Below are positions 16,466-24,497 of a stretch of DNA of 38,214 nt, piece after piece. A model generated the notes under the pieces. That model was not told where the DNA came from, ran no database searches, and saw only the letters and a program-made list of their open reading frames with translations. The position numbers and the translations under genes were made by a program. This stretch comes from Candidatus Parcubacteria bacterium. Lineage in GTDB: Bacteria; Patescibacteriota; Minisyncoccia; Minisyncoccales; JAGOPM01. The DNA lies in contig JAGOPM010000003.1 of NCBI GenBank assembly GCA_017991975.1, positions 1 to 38,214 on the forward strand, written 5' to 3'. Positions within the stretch are counted from its first letter, which is position 1. Each line of letters starts with the position of its first letter.

Positions 16466-17494
16466 TTAAAATTGTTCTAAAAACCTCATATCTCCAGATT
16501 TTAGAAGCCTGATATCTCCTATGTTATATTTAAGCAAAGCAAGTCTATCTAATCCTACTCCAAAAGCAAACCCCTGATAATTATTTGGATTCAATCCTGC
16601 AGCTTTAAACACATTAGGATGGACCATTCCAGCTCCCATTATTTCCATCCATCCAGTATTTTTACACAAAGAGCATCCTTTTCCTTGGCATCTTATGCAA
16701 CTAGCATCAACTTCGAAACTTGGTTCAGTGAAAGGAAAAAAGCTCGGTCTTAATCTTATCTTTAAATTTTTATTTCCTGAAAATCTCTGGAGAAAATCAG
16801 TGATAATCTTTTTAAAATTTGCAACGCTAATATTCTCATCAACCATCAATCCTTCCAATTGTGAAAAATCATATTCATGACTAGCATCTGTTGCTTCATG
16901 TCTAAATGTCCTGCCCGGTATTATTACGCGTAAAGGAGGATTATTTTTTTGCATAAAATGCACTTGCCCTGGAGAAGTATGAGTACGCAATACTATTTTA
17001 TCTTTTTTATTAGTGAAATCATCTTTTATCCAGAAAGTATCCCACATATCTCTTGCCGGATGATCAGCAGGTATATTTAAAGCATCGAAATTATACCATT
17101 CAGTTTCCAGTTCATATCCAGGGATAACAGAAAAACCCATTCCAGAAAAAATTTCGATAGCCTTTGATGATGCTAATGATACTGGATGAATATGTCCTTT
17201 CTTTATTTTTTTTCCTGGACGAGTTATATCAAAAAAATTTTCTGATTCATTCTTAAATTTATTTTGAAATTTAAAAATATTTTCTCTAACAAGTTTGTTT
17301 AATTCATTTGCCTTAGGCCCGATTATTTTCTTCTCGTTATCAGGCAGATTTCTCAAATTTTTCAAAATATTAACAACTTCTCCATTCTTCCCAAGATATT
17401 TTTCATAAATAGCGTCTAAATCTTCTTTAGATTTAACGCAATTAAAATCTTTTTCAATATTGTTTTTTATTGAATCTATATCGTTTTCTGACAT
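16466..17494 (-). CDS. pheS: Phenylalanine-tRNA ligase alpha subunit
   Basis: 342 residues, normal length. The N-terminal coiled coil (about 1-90) precedes the class II catalytic domain. Motif 2 is F-R-H-E-A-T-D-A-S-H-E-Y-D-F (197-210), and motif 3 is G-F-A-F-G-V-G-L-D-R (308-317). A four-cysteine insertion, C-x2-C-x4-C-x2-C at 266-277, resembles that of Firmicutes PheS. It heads the pheS-pheT-gyrB operon and has a good promoter at 17510-17538 but no Shine-Dalgarno sequence. Confidence 0.97.
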   Translation of the reverse strand: MSENDIDSIKNNIEKDFNCVKSKEDLDAIYEKYLGKNGEVVNILKNLRNLPDNEKKIIGPKANELNKLVRENIFKFQNKFKNESENFFDITRPGKKIKKGHIHPVSLASSKAIEIFSGMGFSVIPGYELETEWYNFDALNIPADHPARDMWDTFWIKDDFTNKKDKIVLRTHTSPGQVHFMQKNNPPLRVIIPGRTFRHEATDASHEYDFSQLEGLMVDENISVANFKKIITDFLQRFSGNKNLKIRLRPSFFPFTEPSFEVDASCIRCQGKGCSLCKNTGWMEIMGAGMVHPNVFKAAGLNPNNYQGFAFGVGLDRLALLKYNIGDIRLLKSGDMRFLEQF

Positions 17495-17509
17495 ATTTTC
17501 GTATATATA

Positions 17510-17538
17510 ATTTTACTAAAAAAAAGGTCGCTGGTCAA
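17510..17538 (-). promoter_or_regulatory. Promoter of pheS-pheT-gyrB
   Basis: On the minus strand TTGACC (17533-17538), 17 bases and TAAAAT (17510-17515) are present. The predicted leader is only about 10 bases, and no ribosome binding site is visible. Confidence 0.7.
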
Positions 17539-17577
17539 TTCAAATTATCCCCGTTTTTTGCTTATAAAATAAAGGAA

Positions 17578-17609
17578 AAAGAGGGGCAGATATTTATCTG
17601 CCCCTCTTT
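17578..17609 (-). terminator. Rho-independent terminator of the 1965-residue protein gene
   Basis: A perfect stem of about 14 bp (AAAGAGGGGCAGAT paired with its complement) is followed by T residues on the minus strand, 14 bases past the stop codon at 17624. Confidence 0.92.
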
Positions 17610-17623
17610 GTTCTAAAAAATTT

Positions 17624-20600
17624 CTACTGGAAACATTCTTCGTTTTCAGCTTGTTCTATTTTTCCATTTACCTCTCCATAAGCTGTTATGCAGAATTTAG
17701 ATCCTTTAGGGAAAACTACCCCATCATTAACTAATGATACCCTTCCTTTTCCACTTTTGATTCCTTGCCATGTTATATAAGGACCTGAAGCTTGTTTTCC
17801 TTCAGCATAAGTTTTCCAAAGAACTTTTGCTTCAGAAATTCCAGCTGGAAGTTCTAAGATTTCAGCGGTAAAAATTGTTCTTCCGCTTTCTACGCTTGGC
17901 GCAATTGTCTTTATTTTAAAGCTATCTATATCTTCTTTTGGTTTTTCGGTCTTGTCTTCTTTGTTTTCTTTAATTTCGAACACTCCTGATTCGGCTTTTT
18001 GTTTTAAATCATTCATTCCAATAATCTTATATTTTCCAGGTTTTACACATGTAGATCCAGTATCGCCTGATTCTTCTCTGCTTCTATCATAGAAACATTG
18101 ATTTAAATCATAATCATACGTTCCTGATCCTGACAAGAATTTAGGGTCTTTATGTATCCTTCCCACTAATGATCCAGATTCCGTATATAAAGCAAGCTGG
18201 ACTTTTGCATCGGGACCAGACCATTCGACAGTTATCGGCAATCCAATAACTGCAACTTGGCCTTCAGCTGGAGTTTTTATAACAAGCACTTTAGATTCTT
18301 CTTCTGGAGGTGGATTTTCTATTGTTTCTTCAGGAGTTGTATCAATAGGTCCATCTATAGGCATTGTATCAGATAATATTCTGAAGTTTTCAGTCTTATC
18401 CTGGGCTTTAAAAGTATAACCTGAAGAATTTGTCGTATCGAATAAATATCCTCTTAAATAGAAACCAAGATCTGACATATGCTTTCCTGTCTCTTCCTCG
18501 AAATAAGAAATAATATCACTACTCAAAATAATCGATGTTTTTCCCGATAATGATTCTGTTGTCAAATCTTTGACCAATTTTCCATTAACTCCTTCTTGCG
18601 TTGTTTCTAAAACAAAGAATAGTCGCAATTTAGTTCCCATGTCTTTTATTTCCCAATTGATATCCAATGTATCACCTTCTTTGTAAACTTCACCTCCTAC
18701 AGGATTTTTAATCTTAAATATTCCCTTTCCTTGTTCCTGCCCTCCCTCAATTAATCCTTGAATCGAGAAATAATTATCGCTTAAATCATCTGCTAACCTA
18801 TTCATTCCTGATTGATCAAAAATAGCAACATAAATCTTGTATTTATCTCCTGAAACTCTTGGAGAAGAAATATTAGCAATTATATCTTTTGTAAGAGTCA
18901 CATTTGTTTCTCCTGAATTTTCGAGTAAAGCTGTAGTGATATAAGTAGCCTTTGTAATCGATAAAGTATAATCAACTAAAGCTATAGCAACTTTATTCTG
19001 TCCAGAATAATTTCCTTTTTCCCATTTTATATTTAATACATCTCCTACATTAAATTTCTCTCCTCCATTTGGCGATACAATTACAAAAGGTTTTATGACA
19101 GGAGGAGTTGTTGTCGGAGGAATTATAATTTCTTCAGAAGTTGTAGTTGTTTCTTGTCCAGCAATAATCTGTTGTTCTGTTTTTGAAGCAATCTTTTGTG
19201 TTGTCCCATCTTTTTTATAAACATAAAGGTTGGCGCTATAATAATAATCGTTGCTTGGCGGCTGAAAAGCTATCCTGCTTGTCGAAAAAACAGTATCAGG
19301 GGTTACAGGAATCTTCCCTGTCTCTTTTCTATTTTGATTATTTTTTAAGAAAACAGTGAATGATCCATCTAATCTTGAATAATCGATTTTTTCTAATTCT
19401 GATTTTGATATCAATCCTCTTAAAACTGCTTTTATGTTTAAAGATGTTTTTTCAACTTGTTCTGGCGCTAATGTCTGGACATCAATTTGCTTATTTAATT
19501 CCCTCGGATAACAAAGAGCTTCACCTTTGGCAAAATCGCTTTTCCCATTTATCTGGGCAAAAGGAGTCACGCAATAAGCTAAATCTTTGCTCATTATTTT
19601 CTGTTTATCGCTCTGACTATTAGCAAAGCTCAAGAACAAATCAGCTGTTTTAGATCCATTAGGACCAAATTTCTTAATATCAGGACTTGGGGTTATCTTG
19701 AGCGGATCAGTGACATTGCCCTGGCTGTCTATCTTATAATATTCAAACCAATATTTTGCATCAACATTCATACTGTTGGTATTTACAGTCCAGGAATAAA
19801 AAAGATTGTTATTCTTTGAAAGATTATCAGTTACTGTCGGAGTTTCAAATTTTATTGATTTATCTAATTTTAATCCTATCTTATTGAAACATACTTCTTG
19901 CCCGCAAAGTTCTGGAATAAAACTTGATCCGCCAACTTGTTCAGCGCATGCCTTAAAGCAGAAATTATCCCATGCATCTTCTGGTATTTCAGAATGGCTA
20001 TAGGCATTGGGATCAATTTTTTCAGAAAATACACCGCTTTGATTGCCTGCTGAAGAATCAGGTTTTACAGGATTCTTTTGATATGGTCTTTTGACCGCTT
20101 TATTTTCATATCCTTTAGGATAAAGTTTGAAATAAGCATTCAATCCTGTTGTACTGTATTTTGCGAAATTAGTTATTCTTCCTGAGAGATCAACAGTTTT
20201 GCCATCTTGGCTATAAACAAAATTCTGAGTTATAATCCATGGTCTATCCAAAACGCAAATTTTTTGAGATGCAGCAATATCGCTTAATGCAGTTTTGCCA
20301 TCTGACGAAAATTTTTGAGCTTTAACATAAAAACAATATTCTTTTGTTTTTAAATTTAAAGTTAAATCTCCTGTTCCAGGATATTTTGAATAAACTTTGC
20401 CAACCCAGTTGGAATTATCTGTGCTTTCCTGAGCCATAGCAACCGTTCCGCTATTAATAACTTTCGGCGAAGAAATAGCATTAGATGAAATATCTCTTAT
20501 TTCGACAAATGTATTGTAAACCATCTGTCCTTCAAATTTCTTTGAATAAATTTTTGCGTAAACTTCTAATGATTTAGTAGTTTCTTTTACAGGGGGCCTA

Positions 20601-23521
20601 GTATTTCTACTATTTTGATCTAACAAATCATAGATGTTTTCTAAAAATACTGTTGGAGGATCAAGTTTCTCAGCCGGGATAGTGGTGGTAGAAGCTGTTA
20701 TCGAAAAATAATTATCACTTCTATCTGAGAATTTGATTTCATGCGAAGTTTTATCTTCAATCTGAATTCTTATCTTATATTTATCCCCAGCTTTTATGAT
20801 TCCTTCATAAACTGGAATTTCATATGATCCCAATGAAGGACTAATTTCAGTATCTAAGGACAAATCGATTGATTCTGCTTTTGTAGAATCTTTTGAATAA
20901 TCTTCTAAATAAATTTTAGCTTCTAATGTTTTAGATTCTATAGGAGTCCATTTTGCAACATATTTATTTCCGAGTTTCCAATTTTCCCCTCCATTAGGAG
21001 ACAAAACTTTAAAAGCTCCCAGGGTCTCTGATTTTGTAGTAGTTCCTGCATCTGTTTTAAATGTCGCAGGTCCAGCAACGGCCAAATTTTTCCCATTCGC
21101 GTCATTAACATAAAGATAAACGGTGTAAGTCCTGTTAGCTGTAAGAGTTTTATTCGAATCATAAATTCCGGGAACTACTGTACTAAATTCAATATCTTTT
21201 GATGGATAAGAAAGTATACTTGATGCTCTTGCGCCATTTCCATCGTCTGTTGAGAAAGTAAAATAAGCGGTAGCAGCTGTTCCACCTAATATTTTTCCTT
21301 TTAAAGTCGCTTTGTTTGTTGCAGAATCATAAATCGCGCTTATAATTTGAGCGATTATATTTGTTGTCGGTTGAGTTGTCGGTTGGGTCGTTGGTTGCGT
21401 TGTTGGAGGAGGAGTTGTTGTAGATTGAGATAATGTCGTGAAATCTCTGTATGATGTAGCTGAAATGTCTGTAAGCCTTACGCCATTTTTATATCTCATC
21501 AGTAAAGCTTTAAAATAATACTTTGTTCCAGATGAAAGATTTTGTCCATCGCAAGAATTGACTCCATTTATTAAAGATGTATTCAAGCAATATTTATCTA
21601 AAGCTGCCGGATTTGTTCCATAATATATAAAAAGATAATTGGCGCTTCCAGGATTGGTATCAAGATTTGATAAATATGCATTAAGCTTCGCTCCGTTTTG
21701 AGTTATAATCGTTGCTCCTGTTGTTAATACAATAGGTTCTATAACTGTTGTCGATTGGGTCGTTGGTTGCGTTGTTGGAGGAGGAGTTGTTGTAGATTGA
21801 GATAATGTCGTGAAATCTCTGTATGATGTAGCTGAAATGTCTGTAAGCCTTACGCCATTTTTATATCTCATCAGTAAAGCTTTAAAATAATACTTTGTTC
21901 CAGATGAAAGATTTTGTCCATCGCAAGAATTGACTCCATTTATTAAAGATGTATTCAAGCAATATTTATCTAAAGCTGCCGGATTTGTTCCATAATATAT
22001 AAAAAGATAATTGGCGCTTCCAGGATTGGTATCAAGATTTGATAAATATGCATTAAGCTTCGCTCCGTTTTGAGTTATAATCGTTGCTCCTGTTGTTAAT
22101 ACAATAGGTTCTATAACTGTTGTCGATTGGGTCGTTGGTTGCGTTGTTGGAGGAGGAGTTGTTGTAGATGAACATGATTGTTGCAAACATCCAAAACCTG
22201 TTTGGCATGTCTGCCCATTATTATATGAAGCGCAAGTTTTTGGTAATGTTTCAATATTACCGCAAGATCCTGATTTACAATAAGAAAGTTCTTTCTTGTT
22301 AGCATTAAAACAATTACTGTATCCTGAAGGATCCGGATATTGAGCATTGTCAGTTGTGTAAATGCAGTCACCTGAAGAATAATTATAACCTGGTTTCGCT
22401 ATTTGAGTTGATGTTCTTGGTTTACAAGAAGTTTGAAGTTCGCAATTTGCTTTAGCATTGCTTGCGGTTGTATAAACAGAAGTCTTATATTGAGCGTTTG
22501 ATGTGACATATGTGCAAGCCTCTCCAGAAAAACATGAATACCCAGAAGTGTCTTCTACTTGCGCTGCTGGTTTACAAGTTGAATATTGATTGCAAGCATT
22601 AAGAGCTTGGGTGTATCCTCCCCAAGTATTCTTTTGGTATTGAGCGTTTGATGCAATATAATCGCAAGAAGTTTTTCCTGATGCGCATGAATAACCTGAT
22701 GTATCTTCTACTGGTGTTGCTTTGCATTGTGTAGAATTTGAACACGCAGATTTCGCAGCTGGATCGCTTCCGTAATCTGATATTTTCCAACTTGCTCCAC
22801 TAGCCACATATTTACATTCTTTCGTGCCATCTGACCAAGTTATACAATTATATCCTGAGGTATCTGCTGGCGCAGTTTTAGTTTGGCATGTTGACCATTG
22901 TTTGCATGTATCATAAGCAGCTGACAAACTTCCATATGTTGTTTTTAAATATTGCGCGTTTGTCGCAACATAATCACAATCAGTTTTTCCTGATGCGCAT
23001 GAATAACCTGATGTATCAACTGGTTCTTGGATTTTAATCGGAGAAGAATTAGAACTATATACATATCCTGAAGAGAGATCGTTCTGAGATGATTTCAAAC
23101 CATAAAACCAAATTTTGCAGTATTTTGCATAATCGTTATATGGCGGAATATATACGGAAAAAGAATAACTTTGCAAATAATTTGAAAGATTTATCGGATA
23201 ATATGTCGTACCTCCCGAGTCACTGCTCAAACCTGAAATATCAGAAGCGCATTTCAATCTTGGAATTATTTTTGAAATAGGAGTGCTAAAACTATTAGGA
23301 TAATTTACTAAAGTAAAATTAACCGATACCGAAGCACCTCCATTAACAGTTACAAAGCTGTAATAAGGATTATATCCGCTATCATAGCCTCCATTAATAT
23401 TTATTGAACTAATAAGCGACCCAGAAAGTGCTTCTGCTTTTTGAATATTGAAATTCAAAAATCCTGCTAAGCATAATGCCGACAAAATAAACGAAAAAAG
23501 AAACATTCTTTTTATAGACAT
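17624..23521 (-). CDS. Giant secreted multidomain surface protein (1965 residues)
   Basis: A Sec signal peptide spans about 1-31 (K-R, hydrophobic core, A-E-A). Residues 33-165 are an unassigned beta-rich domain. Residues 169-416 hold five Cys-rich repeats of about 50 residues beginning D-T-S-G-Y-x-C. Threonine/proline-rich linkers then alternate with a 124-residue Fn3-like unit present as two identical copies (about 451-700), followed by a related unit (721-824). Four Kre9/KNH-like beta domains (motif P-N-G-G-E-x-W or variants) lie at about 838-942, 1480-1588, 1602-1717 and 1745-1850. The centre (950-1450) is unassigned and has scattered cysteine pairs. There is no C-terminal membrane helix, so it is released or held non-covalently. 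A surface or adhesive role is inferred. It is a single-gene unit. Confidence 0.8.
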   Translation of the reverse strand: MSIKRMFLFSFILSALCLAGFLNFNIQKAEALSGSLISSININGGYDSGYNPYYSFVTVNGGASVSVNFTLVNYPNSFSTPISKIIPRLKCASDISGLSSDSGGTTYYPINLSNYLQSYSFSVYIPPYNDYAKYCKIWFYGLKSSQNDLSSGYVYSSNSSPIKIQEPVDTSGYSCASGKTDCDYVATNAQYLKTTYGSLSAAYDTCKQWSTCQTKTAPADTSGYNCITWSDGTKECKYVASGASWKISDYGSDPAAKSACSNSTQCKATPVEDTSGYSCASGKTSCDYIASNAQYQKNTWGGYTQALNACNQYSTCKPAAQVEDTSGYSCFSGEACTYVTSNAQYKTSVYTTASNAKANCELQTSCKPRTSTQIAKPGYNYSSGDCIYTTDNAQYPDPSGYSNCFNANKKELSYCKSGSCGNIETLPKTCASYNNGQTCQTGFGCLQQSCSSTTTPPPTTQPTTQSTTVIEPIVLTTGATIITQNGAKLNAYLSNLDTNPGSANYLFIYYGTNPAALDKYCLNTSLINGVNSCDGQNLSSGTKYYFKALLMRYKNGVRLTDISATSYRDFTTLSQSTTTPPPTTQPTTQSTTVIEPIVLTTGATIITQNGAKLNAYLSNLDTNPGSANYLFIYYGTNPAALDKYCLNTSLINGVNSCDGQNLSSGTKYYFKALLMRYKNGVRLTDISATSYRDFTTLSQSTTTPPPTTQPTTQPTTQPTTNIIAQIISAIYDSATNKATLKGKILGGTAATAYFTFSTDDGNGARASSILSYPSKDIEFSTVVPGIYDSNKTLTANRTYTVYLYVNDANGKNLAVAGPATFKTDAGTTTKSETLGAFKVLSPNGGENWKLGNKYVAKWTPIESKTLEAKIYLEDYSKDSTKAESIDLSLDTEISPSLGSYEIPVYEGIIKAGDKYKIRIQIEDKTSHEIKFSDRSDNYFSITASTTTIPAEKLDPPTVFLENIYDLLDQNSRNTRPPVKETTKSLEVYAKIYSKKFEGQMVYNTFVEIRDISSNAISSPKVINSGTVAMAQESTDNSNWVGKVYSKYPGTGDLTLNLKTKEYCFYVKAQKFSSDGKTALSDIAASQKICVLDRPWIITQNFVYSQDGKTVDLSGRITNFAKYSTTGLNAYFKLYPKGYENKAVKRPYQKNPVKPDSSAGNQSGVFSEKIDPNAYSHSEIPEDAWDNFCFKACAEQVGGSSFIPELCGQEVCFNKIGLKLDKSIKFETPTVTDNLSKNNNLFYSWTVNTNSMNVDAKYWFEYYKIDSQGNVTDPLKITPSPDIKKFGPNGSKTADLFLSFANSQSDKQKIMSKDLAYCVTPFAQINGKSDFAKGEALCYPRELNKQIDVQTLAPEQVEKTSLNIKAVLRGLISKSELEKIDYSRLDGSFTVFLKNNQNRKETGKIPVTPDTVFSTSRIAFQPPSNDYYYSANLYVYKKDGTTQKIASKTEQQIIAGQETTTTSEEIIIPPTTTPPVIKPFVIVSPNGGEKFNVGDVLNIKWEKGNYSGQNKVAIALVDYTLSITKATYITTALLENSGETNVTLTKDIIANISSPRVSGDKYKIYVAIFDQSGMNRLADDLSDNYFSIQGLIEGGQEQGKGIFKIKNPVGGEVYKEGDTLDINWEIKDMGTKLRLFFVLETTQEGVNGKLVKDLTTESLSGKTSIILSSDIISYFEEETGKHMSDLGFYLRGYLFDTTNSSGYTFKAQDKTENFRILSDTMPIDGPIDTTPEETIENPPPEEESKVLVIKTPAEGQVAVIGLPITVEWSGPDAKVQLALYTESGSLVGRIHKDPKFLSGSGTYDYDLNQCFYDRSREESGDTGSTCVKPGKYKIIGMNDLKQKAESGVFEIKENKEDKTEKPKEDIDSFKIKTIAPSVESGRTIFTAEILELPAGISEAKVLWKTYAEGKQASGPYITWQGIKSGKGRVSLVNDGVVFPKGSKFCITAYGEVNGKIEQAENEECFQ
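21383..22169 (-). repeat. Exact 372-bp tandem repeat, two copies plus a 43-bp third
   Basis: Copies 21383-21754 and 21755-22126 appear identical base for base, and 22127-22169 begins a third copy. The period is 124 codons, so the reading frame is kept. It encodes a Thr/Pro linker plus one Fn3-like domain. Confidence 0.92.
22274..23017 (-). repeat. Five Cys-rich protein repeats within the giant secreted protein
   Basis: Units begin at residues 169, 220, 273, 324 and 377, each about 50 residues. The first four share D-T-S-G-Y-x-C, then C-x-Y-(V/I), N-A-Q-Y or a variant, and two later cysteines. The fifth is degenerate and starts P-G-Y. DNA copies differ, so these are older than the 372-bp repeat. 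Confidence 0.75.
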
Positions 23522-23581
23522 ATTATTATGAAATTAATTTTCAAATATTATTATTTTTTTAAAATAAATCTTTATACATTA

Positions 23582-23609
23582 ATTATAAAAAAATCCGCGA
23601 TAAATACAA
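23582..23609 (-). promoter_or_regulatory. Possible promoter of the 1965-residue gene inside a terminator
   Basis: On the minus strand TTGTAT (23604-23609), 16 bases and TATAAT (23582-23587) are present. The -35 lies in the loop of the upstream gene's terminator, and the T tract forms part of the spacer. Confidence 0.4.
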
Positions 23610-23619
23610 CGCGGATTTT
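23590..23619 (-). terminator. Rho-independent terminator of the 253-residue protein gene
   Basis: A 10-bp stem, AAAATCCGCG with CGCGGATTTT, and a 10-base loop are followed by T residues on the minus strand. Confidence 0.85.
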
Positions 23620-23641
23620 ATAAAAGTTTTCCACAGGGAGA

Positions 23642-24403
23642 TTATTTTTTCGAATTTGGACCAAGCTCATTTATCATTTCGTTTAAATAATTAATCTCTA
23701 ACTTCAATTTATTAGTTTTTTTCTTAGAATCAACATTTTTCTCTTTTTCTAACGCTTTTTCCAAAGATGCTATTCTGTCTTTAAAGTTTAATATATGGAA
23801 CATTGAAACTATAGGCATGTCACCCTTCCTTAAATTCATTCCATATGTGCTATATTCATTTAAAAATGAATATTTTTTATAATTCCAAACATTTTGGCTG
23901 GCAGTTTTTGCGCTTTTTCCCCAAACAAAATTCGGCATATAAGCGTAATATTTTCCTTCCTGCTCTGGCATCAAAAATATCTTGCATTCAAATTCTTTTG
24001 TTAAATTTTTTGGGACGACATAAATCTTATTTTTAGGGTCATAGATTGTTTCAGCCAATAAAACACTTACATTTTTTGTCCCTGTAGCATTACAGAATAA
24101 TCCAGGATTATTTGGTATATAAATATCTCCGTTAACCGCTTTAACTGAAAATTTTATCGTTGCTTCGGCAAAATCATTCATTTTTGCGATATCTCCATTA
24201 TAAGCGGTTATATCTGCTTGGATAAATTTCAATTGAGGATGCACAACATTCTTGCAATCGCTTGGACAATTGCTCTTATTCTCACCCTTGTTCAAATCAC
24301 ATTTTTTATTTTTATTGCAAACACTGGCCGCATTAGCATAATTAACGCTAAAGAATAAACTTAAAATTAAAGTTAAAAAGACAAAGATTTTTTTTGAATT
24401 CAT
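23642..24403 (-). CDS. Small secreted protein with an N-terminal Cys cluster
   Basis: 253 residues. A signal peptide spans 1-25 (ends Y-A-N-A before A-S-V-C). A short cysteine-rich stretch follows, C-N-K-N-K-K-C-D then G-E-N-K-S-N-C-P-S-D-C, a pattern common after the signal peptide of secreted proteins in many lineages and probably disulfide-bonded. The middle (about 57-190) looks like a beta domain with two further cysteines. The last 45 residues are a lysine/glutamate-rich coiled coil (A-S-L-E-K-A-L-E-K-E). No function is recognised. It lies between two large surface proteins with its own terminator, and its start has A-G-G-A about 13 bases upstream. Extracellular location is well supported. 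Confidence 0.75.
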   Translation of the reverse strand: MNSKKIFVFLTLILSLFFSVNYANAASVCNKNKKCDLNKGENKSNCPSDCKNVVHPQLKFIQADITAYNGDIAKMNDFAEATIKFSVKAVNGDIYIPNNPGLFCNATGTKNVSVLLAETIYDPKNKIYVVPKNLTKEFECKIFLMPEQEGKYYAYMPNFVWGKSAKTASQNVWNYKKYSFLNEYSTYGMNLRKGDMPIVSMFHILNFKDRIASLEKALEKEKNVDSKKKTNKLKLEINYLNEMINELGPNSKK

Positions 24404-24433
24404 ATTTTTTTCTATTTCCTATATTTAAAAGGA

Positions 24434-24462
24434 ATTATATTAAAAAACCGCCTTTTATGCAA
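24434..24462 (-). promoter_or_regulatory. Possible promoter of the 253-residue gene inside a terminator
   Basis: On the minus strand TTGCAT (24457-24462), 17 bases and TATAAT (24434-24439) are present. The -35 falls in the loop of the preceding terminator, and the -10 follows its T tract. Confidence 0.45.
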
Positions 24463-24477
24463 TCAAGGCGGTTTTTT
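24442..24477 (-). terminator. Rho-independent terminator of gene B (946 residues)
   Basis: A perfect 13-bp stem (AAAAAACCGCCTT with AAGGCGGTTTTTT) has a 10-base loop, with the T run on the minus strand. Confidence 0.93.
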
Positions 24478-24497
24478 AATATCTTATCAAAGGCTAA

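Noticed and set aside
21383-22169. CRISPR array
   Set aside because: The repeat unit is 372 bp, contiguous, without spacers, and in frame within a protein-coding gene. No short spaced repeats were seen anywhere in the window.
22111-22790. Minus-strand short frames within the 1965-residue gene
   Set aside because: These are alternative-frame shadows caused by the Thr/Pro- and Cys-rich repeats of the real gene.
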